From a virus, in the IMG/VR virus record IMGVR_UViG_3300036791_000256, positions 1 to 48,413 of that record: 48,413 nt of DNA, one strand, 5' to 3'. Shown here in pieces: positions 1 through 7,438 of this stretch; the first letter of the stretch is position 1, and each line of letters starts with the position of its first letter. The notes under the pieces were generated by a model, which searched no databases, had not been told where the DNA came from, and was given only the letters and a program-made list of their open reading frames with translations. Made by a program: the position numbers and the translations under genes.

Positions 1-432
1 AACTATGACGCTACGAATGTGATGACCAGACTATTCTTTAGCCACTACCCGATTGATCCCGCAGCCTCGCTCACGGTAGAGAGCCCGACCGGATCCGTGC
101 TCGACCCCTCGACCTACGAGATCGAAGAGAAGTCAGGAAAGATTGAGCTGCTCTCGACCAATGACGAGCCGATCAAGGTGACCTACTGGGGAGGCTATCT
201 GCTGCCTGATGAGACGCCGCCCGCACTCAAGCAGGCAACGGCCCTGCTGGTTCGAGAGGGCCAGGCGCTGATGAACAGACTGGCTGTGATTGGCATACGG
301 AGCATATCCCACAAGGACAGCCGCGTGATGTACTTCGATGCCACCCAGCAGGGCAAGGGTCTGACGATCCAGGGGATCATCGGCGGGGCGGCCAACTCTC
401 TGCTCATGCACTACGTGAGGCTCGAGGTCTGA
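1..432 (+). CDS. Head-tail connector protein, 5' partial (gp6/gp36-like)
   Basis: The frame is open to the left edge, so the gene probably starts outside the window; the first internal starts are GTG at 19 and ATG at 22. The visible part resembles the second half of phage head-tail adaptor (gp6-like) proteins: a strand with NVMTRLFFSHYPI, then a V-x-V turn and LDPSTYEIEEKSGKIELL, a common signature of connectors that sit on the portal. Its place just upstream of neck and tail genes fits. The stop overlaps the next start by one base (TGATG). The family call is from motif memory and is moderately sure. Confidence 0.6.
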   Translation, partial: NYDATNVMTRLFFSHYPIDPAASLTVESPTGSVLDPSTYEIEEKSGKIELLSTNDEPIKVTYWGGYLLPDETPPALKQATALLVREGQALMNRLAVIGIRSISHKDSRVMYFDATQQGKGLTIQGIIGGAANSLLMHYVRLEV

Positions 433-806
433 TGCTGGTCATAACCCTGGATGTCAGTGGGTTGGTCGCCAGGCTCGATTCCATGGCCAAGAAGCTCGAG
501 GAGTTTCCCAAGCACATGGCCGAGGAGCTGACTGCCTGGCAGACGGAGGACATGCGTCGCCGGTTTCCCAATACAGAGACGCCCGATGCGAACACCGTGG
601 AGACCGACATCTGGCCAACCTCCAGGGTGGTCGAGCGGGACCAAAGGAAGATCAAGTCCATCCTGCGAGCCCGCAAGACGGCCAACAGGCCTAAGCTCGG
701 CGTGGTCAGGTCCGGCACCAACAGACCGATCTTGAGGCCCGAGCTCTATGAGAAGTTGGTCAAGAGGATGGATGACTTGATGGAGAAGGAGCTGTCATGG
801 CGGTAA
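432..806 (+). CDS. Putative neck / tail-completion protein
   Basis: 124 aa with an amphipathic N-terminal half (VSGLVARLDSMAKKLEEFPKHM) and a basic, helical C-terminal half. The beginning, with a GL..L....KK pattern, recalls HK97 gp10-type tail-completion proteins, but the match is weak. It starts one base into the stop of the connector gene and overlaps the next gene by 10 nt, so it belongs to the head-tail joining block. I do not recognise it firmly; the role is inferred from position. Confidence 0.5.
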   Translation: MLVITLDVSGLVARLDSMAKKLEEFPKHMAEELTAWQTEDMRRRFPNTETPDANTVETDIWPTSRVVERDQRKIKSILRARKTANRPKLGVVRSGTNRPILRPELYEKLVKRMDDLMEKELSWR

Positions 807-1147
807 ACTTCTCGACGCTCGTCTACATGCCGACCCAAGATGTGTTTGGTCGCCCAGTGAACTTTACGTCGACCCTGGGCAACTCCTTCTCCGGAGGCAA
901 CAGAGGCATCTACGACAGCCGCACCTTGAACGTGATGCTCGAGGACGGCAGCATCTTTTCCGATCAGCAAACCATCTTGGACATAAGGGCCAGCGAGTTT
1001 TCGGCGCTGCCGGTGCAGGGAGACACCATAGACATTCCACCCGAGCCCATCACGGGTCTGCCCGCTGAGGGCAGCTTTGAGATAACCAACGTGTTCCACA
1101 ACGGAGGTGGGGAGGTCACTCTTGAATTGAAGGCGATAGTGCCATGA
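797..1147 (+). CDS. Head-tail joining protein (FII-like)
   Basis: 116 aa, all-beta in character. It contains DVFGRPVNF near the N-terminus, a central LDIRASEF and the PVQGDTIDI turn, ending in a beta strand with LELKAI. This pattern (Asp-Phe-Gly start, a Gly-Asp-x-I turn before a final strand) is typical of phage head-tail attachment proteins of the lambda gpFII type. It lies between a putative neck protein and the tail terminator, where such a protein is expected. ATG with GGAG upstream; ATGA overlap with the next gene. Confidence 0.55.
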   Translation: MAVNFSTLVYMPTQDVFGRPVNFTSTLGNSFSGGNRGIYDSRTLNVMLEDGSIFSDQQTILDIRASEFSALPVQGDTIDIPPEPITGLPAEGSFEITNVFHNGGGEVTLELKAIVP

Positions 1148-1551
1148 CAATACAACTCTCCGTCGCTGTTCGCAACGCTCGTCTTGACTCGTTCGAGACC
1201 GCCGTCGGACCGTCTCCTTTGCTGCGAATGTGGTCTGGTCCTATGCCGATCAATTGCGCTGCCGCCTCTACTGGAAGCAAGCTCATTGAACAAGCCTTGG
1301 CCTCTGACTGGGCAGCCAATGCCTCCGGAGGAAGTAAGTCGTTCAACAATACACCGATAGCCTGTACTGGTCTGGCGATTGGAACTGCTGGTTATTTTCG
1401 GATCGTAGACAGCACGGGGGTCACCTGTCATATGCAGGGAACGATCACCGAGTCGGGCGGTGGTGGTGACATGATAGTCGACGATGTGTCTATAGGAGTG
1501 GGTGAGATTGTCCACGTGACCTCGTTCACTATGACAGATGGAAATGCATGA
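1144..1551 (+). CDS. Conserved phage structural protein of unknown function
   Basis: 135 aa. The sequence IQLSVAVRNARLDSFE at the start, the SGPMPINCAAASTG segment, and CHMQGTI followed by GGGGDM and VTSFTMT at the end form a pattern I associate with a widespread family of uncharacterised virion proteins found between head-tail and sheath genes. It is beta-rich with many Gly/Ser/Thr. It may be a decoration or minor capsid protein; that is a guess. ATGA overlap on the left; the stop overlaps the next start. Confidence 0.6.
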   Translation: MTIQLSVAVRNARLDSFETAVGPSPLLRMWSGPMPINCAAASTGSKLIEQALASDWAANASGGSKSFNNTPIACTGLAIGTAGYFRIVDSTGVTCHMQGTITESGGGGDMIVDDVSIGVGEIVHVTSFTMTDGNA

Positions 1552-2297
1552 TGCTTGATGCGTCTGTCAATACGACATTGGGATCGATGACCGTAATAGC
1601 TATGGTTGCGGATATCAACAATGCGATGGCTAACATCACGCTGGCGCCCCTGTTCTCTTCGCAGAGTAGAATAACAATTACGGAGAAGCAGAGCTTCGCA
1701 GTAGACATCAGGGACGCGATGTACAACGTTGTCGCGGCCAATCCTTACTTCTCCGGCTACACCTTTCGTAAGACCAAGATAAAGCCAGTCCAGGCGGACC
1801 TCATCCCTTACCTCGGTGTGTACATCGTAGACGAGGTGATGGTCCCTGACGGCGATGCCAACGCCGGATGCATCAGGTTCAACCACACATGTCGCGTGGG
1901 CTTCTCGGTGATCCAGGCCAACAATGACCCTATCGCCTTGGAGCATGGGATCGACGCCGCCTACCTCCAAATCATGAGCTCTCTCTGGACGGACATAAAG
2001 CTGATGAACGTGCTGGTCAACAACAATCCAGAGGGCGTGGGCATAGAGAGTGTCACTAGGGGCTCGAGGCGCCACGTGTTCGGCAACGCTGGGCTCAACA
2101 ACGAGACGCCGATTGGTGAGCTCCAGTACGAGGTCAGCTGCTTCACTCGCAGTGAGTGGTATCCGGACATCACAGACATGTTGGATGAGATCGACGTTAC
2201 CACAGCCTATCCGCCGGATGGTCGAGATACTACGCAAGTCCAGCAGATCACGGTCAAGTACATGTTCAATACGTTGCGAGCAGCGAGAAGGAGCTAG
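1548..2297 (+). CDS. Tail terminator-like protein (Mu gp37-like position)
   Basis: 249 aa. The N-terminal 90 residues look atypical, while the rest has the alpha/beta layout of a tail terminator (a strand with SRITITEKQSF, helices, then EVSCFTRSEWYPDI near the C-terminus). It lies directly upstream of the Mu gp38-like gene and the sheath, which is where Mu places its terminator gp37. Terminators cap the tail tube and sheath and contact the neck. The family call rests mainly on position. Two ATGs (1548, 1551) are possible. Confidence 0.45.
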   Translation: MMLDASVNTTLGSMTVIAMVADINNAMANITLAPLFSSQSRITITEKQSFAVDIRDAMYNVVAANPYFSGYTFRKTKIKPVQADLIPYLGVYIVDEVMVPDGDANAGCIRFNHTCRVGFSVIQANNDPIALEHGIDAAYLQIMSSLWTDIKLMNVLVNNNPEGVGIESVTRGSRRHVFGNAGLNNETPIGELQYEVSCFTRSEWYPDITDMLDEIDVTTAYPPDGRDTTQVQQITVKYMFNTLRAARRS

Positions 2298-2299
2298 TC

Positions 2300-2581
2300 A
2301 TGGATGTCGTAACCAAGATTGTTTATCCGGGAGAGCTCATGAATGCCCGGATCAAGAAGTTGAGAGACAGGACGGCAATCAAGGGAGTGCGCGTGGTGCC
2401 TTCCGACGGCGATGGCTTTACCGCAGACGACATGCGTCAGTTGTTGAAGCATCCAAAGGCCGGAGGCTTCCGAGCAGAAGGGTCGATTGAGTGGCCCAAC
2501 GACACGTTTACCCAGAGGAGACTGAGAGAAGGTTCAATTAAACTGGCCGATGAGCAGACTTCTTCGGCTGACGATCAGTAA
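2300..2581 (+). CDS. Mu gp38-like protein (DUF2635)
   Basis: 93 aa. Near residues 30-80 it has VRVVPSDG, then AEGSIEWPNDTFTQRRLREGSI. This matches the DUF2635 core of Mu gp38 relatives, in which a Val-x-x-P-x-x-Gly start is followed by W-x-RRL-x-x-G. Usual members are shorter, about 50-60 aa, so the N-terminal 25 residues and a loop around 45-58 are extra. In Mu and relatives it sits immediately before the sheath gene, as here. Molecular role unknown. Confidence 0.7.
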   Translation: MDVVTKIVYPGELMNARIKKLRDRTAIKGVRVVPSDGDGFTADDMRQLLKHPKAGGFRAEGSIEWPNDTFTQRRLREGSIKLADEQTSSADDQ

Positions 2582-2595
2582 AGGAGAGAAAAGTC

Positions 2596-4179
2596 ATGCC
2601 CATCAGTTTTGCCAATATTCCTTCCAATATCAAGGTCCCTCTGTATTGGGTCGAAGTCGATCCATCCATGGCGGGCCTGCCCTCCATCAATCTTAAGGCG
2701 CTGATGGTCGGCGTCAAGATCACTCCAGGGAGCGCTCCGCCTGACATTCCGGTGCCGATCGGCAGCCAGTCCCAGGCCGACCAGGCGTTTGGTGCAGGGT
2801 CTGAACTGTCCAGAATGTTCCAGGCCTATTACGCCAACAATTTTGCCAACGAGGTCTGGGGACTTCCGGTGGCAGAGCCGACTGGAGGAGTCGCTGCCAC
2901 TGGAACTATTACGATCACTGCTGCACCGACCCAGCCAGGCACGATCCACCTGTACATAGCCGGAGACCACGTTCCCGTGAACATCATGGTAACAGATACT
3001 CCTACGACTATCGCTGCGGCGATCGTCAGTGCCATCAATGGAGCCTATGTGGCAGGCCAGCCGGCGCTGCCGGTGTCCGCGGCGTCTGCGGCCGGGGTAG
3101 TCACGCTGACGTCCCTGTTCAAGGGTGTCAATGGCAATGAGCTCACGGTCCAGATGAATTACTATGGAAGCGTCGGATCTGAGTTTACTCCTCCCGGGCT
3201 CGGTATCACGCTTCCAGTTACCGGCTTGTTGACCGGTGGGACTGGAGTTCCGGTGTTCACCAATGGGATCAACAACATCCAGAAGTTGGATTTTGAGTAC
3301 GTGGCGTTGGGCTACACTGACGCCTCCAGTCTCATAGCTTGGGACCAGGAGTACGGCTTTACGGACACAGGTCGCTGGGGCTGGGAGCGCCAGCAGTTCG
3401 GCCATGTGTTAAGCGCCAAGCGCGGGACCTATGCCAATCTCTTGACATTTGGCGCGTCCGGCAACAGTGGGGTAGAGTCGGTCATGGCCTTCGAGCAATC
3501 GACTCCATCCTCGATGTCTCAATGCGCGGCGGCCTACGCTGCCAAGGCCCAGCGAGCTTTGATCAACGATCCTGCGAGACCCCTCCAGACCCTCTCGCTG
3601 AATATGATCAAGAGTTGTCACCTCCAGGATCGCTTTGACTTCCCAGAGCTGAACAGCCTGGCCTCCAACGGCTTGGCCATCCAGGAGGTCGGCAGCGACG
3701 GCCAGCCGATGATCCTCAGAGAGCAGACGATGTATCAGCTCAACCTCTATGGGCAGAGCGACGATGCCTATGAGTTGGTGACCACCTTGGCGACTCTTGC
3801 TAAGTTGCTTCGCAACCAGCGACAGGCGATCACTAGCAAGTTTCCTCGAAGCAAGCTGGCGGACGACGGGACTAAGTTTGGGCCTGGCCAGGCGATTGTT
3901 ACGCCAGGGATCATCAAGGCTGAGTTGGTCAATGAATACCAGATGGATATGTGGAATGGCTTGGTCGAGAACCTCAAGGCGTTCAAGGCCCATCTGATCG
4001 TGGAGCGTGATCCCAACAATCCTAATCGGGTCAACGTGCTCTATCCGCCCGACCTGATCAACCAGCTGCGCATCTTTGCGGTGCTGGCCCAGTTCAGGCT
4101 CCAGTATGATCGAGGCATCGACACCGAGATCATTGGGGCGGCACCGCCTCCATTCCAGGCCTCTTCTGGTGCTCCGTAG
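2596..4179 (+). CDS. Tail sheath protein (Mu gpL-like)
   Basis: 527 aa, close to the usual ~490-530 aa of Mu-type sheaths. The start, ISFANIPSNIKVPLYWVEVD, is the hallmark of the Mu gpL family. Residues ~95-215 form a Gly/Thr-rich beta domain likely exposed on the outside. The C-terminal third, with a DRFDFPELNS segment and then a long helical stretch ending in ERDPNNPNRVNV, is the conserved core that packs on the tube. It forms the contractile sheath, so this is a myovirus tail. A clear AGGAGAG ribosome site precedes the ATG. The tube gene follows after 30 nt. Confidence 0.93.
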   Translation: MPISFANIPSNIKVPLYWVEVDPSMAGLPSINLKALMVGVKITPGSAPPDIPVPIGSQSQADQAFGAGSELSRMFQAYYANNFANEVWGLPVAEPTGGVAATGTITITAAPTQPGTIHLYIAGDHVPVNIMVTDTPTTIAAAIVSAINGAYVAGQPALPVSAASAAGVVTLTSLFKGVNGNELTVQMNYYGSVGSEFTPPGLGITLPVTGLLTGGTGVPVFTNGINNIQKLDFEYVALGYTDASSLIAWDQEYGFTDTGRWGWERQQFGHVLSAKRGTYANLLTFGASGNSGVESVMAFEQSTPSSMSQCAAAYAAKAQRALINDPARPLQTLSLNMIKSCHLQDRFDFPELNSLASNGLAIQEVGSDGQPMILREQTMYQLNLYGQSDDAYELVTTLATLAKLLRNQRQAITSKFPRSKLADDGTKFGPGQAIVTPGIIKAELVNEYQMDMWNGLVENLKAFKAHLIVERDPNNPNRVNVLYPPDLINQLRIFAVLAQFRLQYDRGIDTEIIGAAPPPFQASSGAP

Positions 4180-4209
4180 TATTTTACAACCTTGAAAGGA
4201 GACTGACCT

Positions 4210-4578
4210 ATGGCACAGCGATTTGCTGGCATCGCATTTCTAACCGTGGATGGCACTCAGCTGGCCCTCCGCGGCAACTTCACCGTAAGTCCAAGCTCCG
4301 TGGAGCGCACCATGATTGCCGGCCAAGACGGCGTCCATGGATACCAAGAGCTTCCTCGAGTGCCGTACATCGAGGGCGACCTGTCTACCATACCTGGTCT
4401 CTTGCTCGAAGACCTCGAGACGGAGACCGACGTCACAGTGATCGCCCAGTTGGCCAATGGGATGCAATATACGCTGACCGGCGGGACCTGCAAGTGCGGC
4501 TTCGAGAACAATACTCGAGACGGTCAGGTCAGGGTCCGCTGGGAGGGCCTGGCCTGCCAGGAGATTTCAATCGCGTGA
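4210..4578 (+). CDS. Tail tube protein (Mu gpM-like)
   Basis: 122 aa, typical length for Mu-type tube proteins. AFLTVDGTQLALRGNFTVSP at the start and GVHGY soon after match the gpM family; the C-terminal half (TGGTCKCGFENNTRDGQ..V.WEG) is the usual beta-sandwich end. It polymerises as hexameric rings forming the inner tube under the sheath. AAAGGAG lies 10 nt before the ATG. Position between sheath and chaperone genes agrees. Confidence 0.9.
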   Translation: MAQRFAGIAFLTVDGTQLALRGNFTVSPSSVERTMIAGQDGVHGYQELPRVPYIEGDLSTIPGLLLEDLETETDVTVIAQLANGMQYTLTGGTCKCGFENNTRDGQVRVRWEGLACQEISIA

Positions 4579-4586
4579 GGTGAAAA

Positions 4587-5084
4587 ATGACAGTAGAACC
4601 GACCAAGGGAAATGGTCAGCCGCGGATCAGGGAGGGCTTCGTTCCACCAGAGGGTCCGCTGTCTGAGGCTCCGCTATCTGCAATTCCTCAGGAGCCACTC
4701 CCTTCCCAAAAGAAGATCGAGGCTCCAGTCCCCGAGCCTCCGATAAGCGAGGCTGATAAGCTCAGGAAGGAAATCCGAGAGAGCGCCGACCAATGGCCGG
4801 TGACCGTTCAACTCCTGTATCGTCCGATCATGAACGACAAGGGAGAGATGGTCACCAGTTTGGTCTTCAGGGAGCCCAGGGCCAGTGAAATTAACAGGAT
4901 CGGTAATCCGACGAGGATGCTTTGGGACGGTGAGATCATCATTGAGGAGCGCAAGATGACTTACATCATGGGTGCGCTCTCCGGTGTTCTTCCTCCCCTG
5001 CTCGAGGCGATGGATCCGCGTGACTGGAACAGCTGTGCGTATCGTTTGCGAAAATTTTTTTTACCAGATCTGCGGGCGTGGTGA
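4587..5084 (+). CDS. Tail assembly chaperone, zero-frame product (Mu gp41-like)
   Basis: 165 aa. The first ~75 residues are Pro/Glu-rich and probably disordered. The folded part from about residue 80 (LLYRPIMNDKGEM, FREPRASEINRI, ITYIMG-like helix) matches the phage tail-assembly chaperone E family (Mu gp41). Such proteins bind the tape-measure protein during tail assembly and are not in the finished virion. The frame ends at TGA 5082 just after a -1 slippery heptamer at 5057, so this is the short form; the long form is listed separately. Confidence 0.85.
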   Translation: MTVEPTKGNGQPRIREGFVPPEGPLSEAPLSAIPQEPLPSQKKIEAPVPEPPISEADKLRKEIRESADQWPVTVQLLYRPIMNDKGEMVTSLVFREPRASEINRIGNPTRMLWDGEIIIEERKMTYIMGALSGVLPPLLEAMDPRDWNSCAYRLRKFFLPDLRAW

Positions 5085-5248
5085 CTACAGTCATCGACGA
5101 TGGAATGATCATCGACTGCTATCGACTGGCCAGCTACTACCACCTCGATCCTCGCATCTTTCTCGAGATGTCTATCAGTGAGGTTCAGCTCCACTTGTCC
5201 AGGACTGCTCAGCTCGAGAGGACGCGCGCAAGAGAGTCGGGAGAATAG
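4587..5248 (+). CDS. Tail assembly chaperone, -1 frameshift product (gpG-T analogue)
   Basis: A -1 slip on U UUU UUA (5057-5063) moves ribosomes into a frame that stays open to TAG at 5246-5248, giving about 159 + 61 = 220 aa. The extension contains CYRLASYYHLDPRIFLEMS and ends in an Arg/Glu-rich helix. This looks like the T-domain of frameshifted chaperones (a short helical domain with Asp-Pro-x-x-Phe), not random sequence. It ends one base before the ATG of the tape-measure gene. A conserved -1 frameshift between tube and tape-measure genes is established for many tailed phages, which makes this call strong. Confidence 0.85.
5057..5063 (+). other. -1 ribosomal frameshift site, U UUU UUA
   Basis: In the chaperone frame the codons are AAA TTT TTT TTA preceded by T, so the canonical X XXY YYZ heptamer T TTT TTA is in the correct phase. 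It lies in a run of eight T inside an otherwise GC-rich gene. The zero frame stops 19 nt downstream while the -1 frame continues for 61 codons. I see no obvious strong pseudoknot just downstream. Confidence 0.85.
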
Positions 5249-7438
5249 ATGCCCAACGAGCTCCAAGAGCTTCAACTTCGCGTAAGCCTGATCAACGAGG
5301 CGTCCGAGGGCGTCTCGAGGATACGCGATGAGCTCAAAGAGCTCGCCTCTGGAGCCGGCAAGACGGCCATGGACAAGCTGAAGGAGGAGCAGTCCGAGCT
5401 GGCCAAGCAGATCAAGGAGTTGGCCGAGCTGTCCGAGGGCGGTGGCAGAGCACTGATTGGATACATTGGAAAGTTCGGCGTGGCCGGTGCAGCCATGGGT
5501 GGATTTGCTGCGTCGATCTTGGTTGGATTGGGCGGCTTGAAGGAGTTTGCGGACAGGGTGGTTGATTTGACCAACAAGGCTAAGGTCATTGGGATGCATC
5601 CAGCGGAGCTGAAGAGCTTGATCGAGCAGTACGACCGGCTCGGCGTCACCGCCGGATCGGTCGAGCAAAGTATGGCCGGCCTGTCCAACGTGCTCGCCCA
5701 GGTGAACCGGATCGGCAGCGAAAAGCGGATGGAGATGATCAAGGCCGCTGGACAATTCGGCACGCTGATGGAGCAGGGCATAGAGCGCATCGAGGCCCAG
5801 GCCAGCCAGGCCGGTAAGCTTCAGGAGATTATTCGGCAGTCGTACGTGGTGTACGACGAGAGGATGAAGGAGACGGATGGCAATCGAGCCGACGCGATCA
5901 AGTCTCAGAACGACTTCATGAGGCTCTGGGAATTGGACCCGGTGCTGAAGGTCCTCCGCCACGTCGAGGAAGTCTCCGAGGAAGAGAAGAAGCTGATGGA
6001 CGCCAGGTCCAAGGCGACCGGAGAGTTCAAGAAGGTCGTTTCAGATCTTCACCACGAGGTGGAGGAGCTCGGCGCCGACTTGAGCACCAGCCTGTTGGGT
6101 GCCGGCGGAGTGGTCGTAAGCGGTCTCCATCTCATGCTGGATCTGGTCAAGGAGCTTCGCGAGCTCTGGAAGGGGACTGGTCCCTCGGAGAAAAAGCCTG
6201 CTGGATCTGGTGCTCCCACCAGACCGCTCACGACCAAGGACCTGCTGGGCAGCGTCCTGGGCGGAGGCGGCGCTACGTTTGAGGAGCGCTGGCGGGGTGC
6301 TCCAACCGCTCCGGCGAAGCCGGCCACAGAGCAACCGGCTGGATTGATGTCCGCTCCCGCTCCCGGCTCGACCGTTAGCGATCAGATCCCTGGCGTGGGC
6401 AAGGGCTGGGAGTGGATGAGGCGATCCGAGAACATAGAGGATCGCAGAGAAGTCGACAACGGTTTGAGACAGGGCGACGACTACCTTAAGAACATCGAGA
6501 AAAATACGGCAGAGACGAAGCGATTAAATGAGAACTTCAAACTGCTAGATCAGGGTGATGTCGAGCTGAAGGGTCTCGGAGGATTACCAGGATTTAGTAA
6601 GGGTGCTGGTGGAGCATATGGAGGTGGAGGAGCCACTGGAACATATGGAGATGGAGCCCCAGTCCCCACTGCTCCGAATGGTAGCAGCGTTGGTCCAGGC
6701 ACTGGTAAGGGATCTGGAGAAAGTCACCCAAGTACTGGCACTGGAGGAGGCACCAAGGCTCCTCCTGATACTCCCGTCGCTCCTACGGCTCCTGCTTCCG
6801 CTGGTGGTGGTAAGTTCACCGATCCGCACGGTATGGGTCCAAGTGTTCAGCCTCGTCTTTTAGCAGCAGCAAAAGCAGGTGCGGCCTATCTGCCCGAGGG
6901 CTATCGCGTTGAAATCAGTTCAGGTGCACGTTCTGGCACGCACGTTGGGGCTGGGCCGCATCTTGGCGGTCGTGCCATAGATGTGAAAATTTACGGTCCT
7001 AATGGTTATATTTCGAATCGTGGAGACGATCCGACCGGCATGTATCAGCTATGGGCGCAGGGCGCGCAATCGTGGGCCTCTGAGAATGATCCAGCGCTTG
7101 TGAAGGGGACGGGAGTTGGCACGCTTGGCTGGGGTGGTGCATTTGATACTAGCGCAGGCAGCGGTGTTGCTGATCCTATGCATCTCGATATTATGGGTAG
7201 CCGTGGTCGACATTTTCCGGAAAAGCAATTAAGAAAATTGCCATTGCTCGCTAAGCCGTTGGATGACAGAAATGTGATTGATGCTGCCGCCAAGTCGGTC
7301 AGGACTACAACAGTTGAAGTTAACGGTAAGCTGACTGCCGACGTCAATGCTCCGAGAGGAGCAGATGTGAAGGTCAATGGAGAGGGAGCATTTGCCAAGA
7401 CAGAGACGAATAGAACCATGCCCATTGAGGCTGACTGA
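5249..7438 (+). CDS. Tape measure protein 1 with M15-type peptidase domain
   Basis: 729 aa. Residues 1-300 are helical, with hydrophobic stretches near 70-95 (FGVAGAAMGGFAASILVG) typical of tape measures. Residues ~310-530 form a Pro/Gly/Thr-rich linker. Residues ~545-660 form a metallopeptidase-like domain: SGAR, then H571-x6-D578 in HLGGRAID, and D642-x2-H645 in DPMHLD. Spacing matches M15/VanX-like D-Ala or L-Ala-D-Glu peptidases (two His and one Asp as zinc ligands, D642 as likely catalytic acid). Base use from ~6520 to ~7270 is clearly more AT-rich than around it, suggesting a recently acquired domain. The N-terminal half is paralogous to the next gene. Likely sets tail length and helps DNA cross the peptidoglycan. 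Confidence 0.85.
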   Translation: MPNELQELQLRVSLINEASEGVSRIRDELKELASGAGKTAMDKLKEEQSELAKQIKELAELSEGGGRALIGYIGKFGVAGAAMGGFAASILVGLGGLKEFADRVVDLTNKAKVIGMHPAELKSLIEQYDRLGVTAGSVEQSMAGLSNVLAQVNRIGSEKRMEMIKAAGQFGTLMEQGIERIEAQASQAGKLQEIIRQSYVVYDERMKETDGNRADAIKSQNDFMRLWELDPVLKVLRHVEEVSEEEKKLMDARSKATGEFKKVVSDLHHEVEELGADLSTSLLGAGGVVVSGLHLMLDLVKELRELWKGTGPSEKKPAGSGAPTRPLTTKDLLGSVLGGGGATFEERWRGAPTAPAKPATEQPAGLMSAPAPGSTVSDQIPGVGKGWEWMRRSENIEDRREVDNGLRQGDDYLKNIEKNTAETKRLNENFKLLDQGDVELKGLGGLPGFSKGAGGAYGGGGATGTYGDGAPVPTAPNGSSVGPGTGKGSGESHPSTGTGGGTKAPPDTPVAPTAPASAGGGKFTDPHGMGPSVQPRLLAAAKAGAAYLPEGYRVEISSGARSGTHVGAGPHLGGRAIDVKIYGPNGYISNRGDDPTGMYQLWAQGAQSWASENDPALVKGTGVGTLGWGGAFDTSAGSGVADPMHLDIMGSRGRHFPEKQLRKLPLLAKPLDDRNVIDAAAKSVRTTTVEVNGKLTADVNAPRGADVKVNGEGAFAKTETNRTMPIEAD

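Noticed and set aside
4961-5962. 333-aa ORF on the - strand
   Set aside because: Shadow of the chaperone and tape-measure genes; no ribosome site and no domain.
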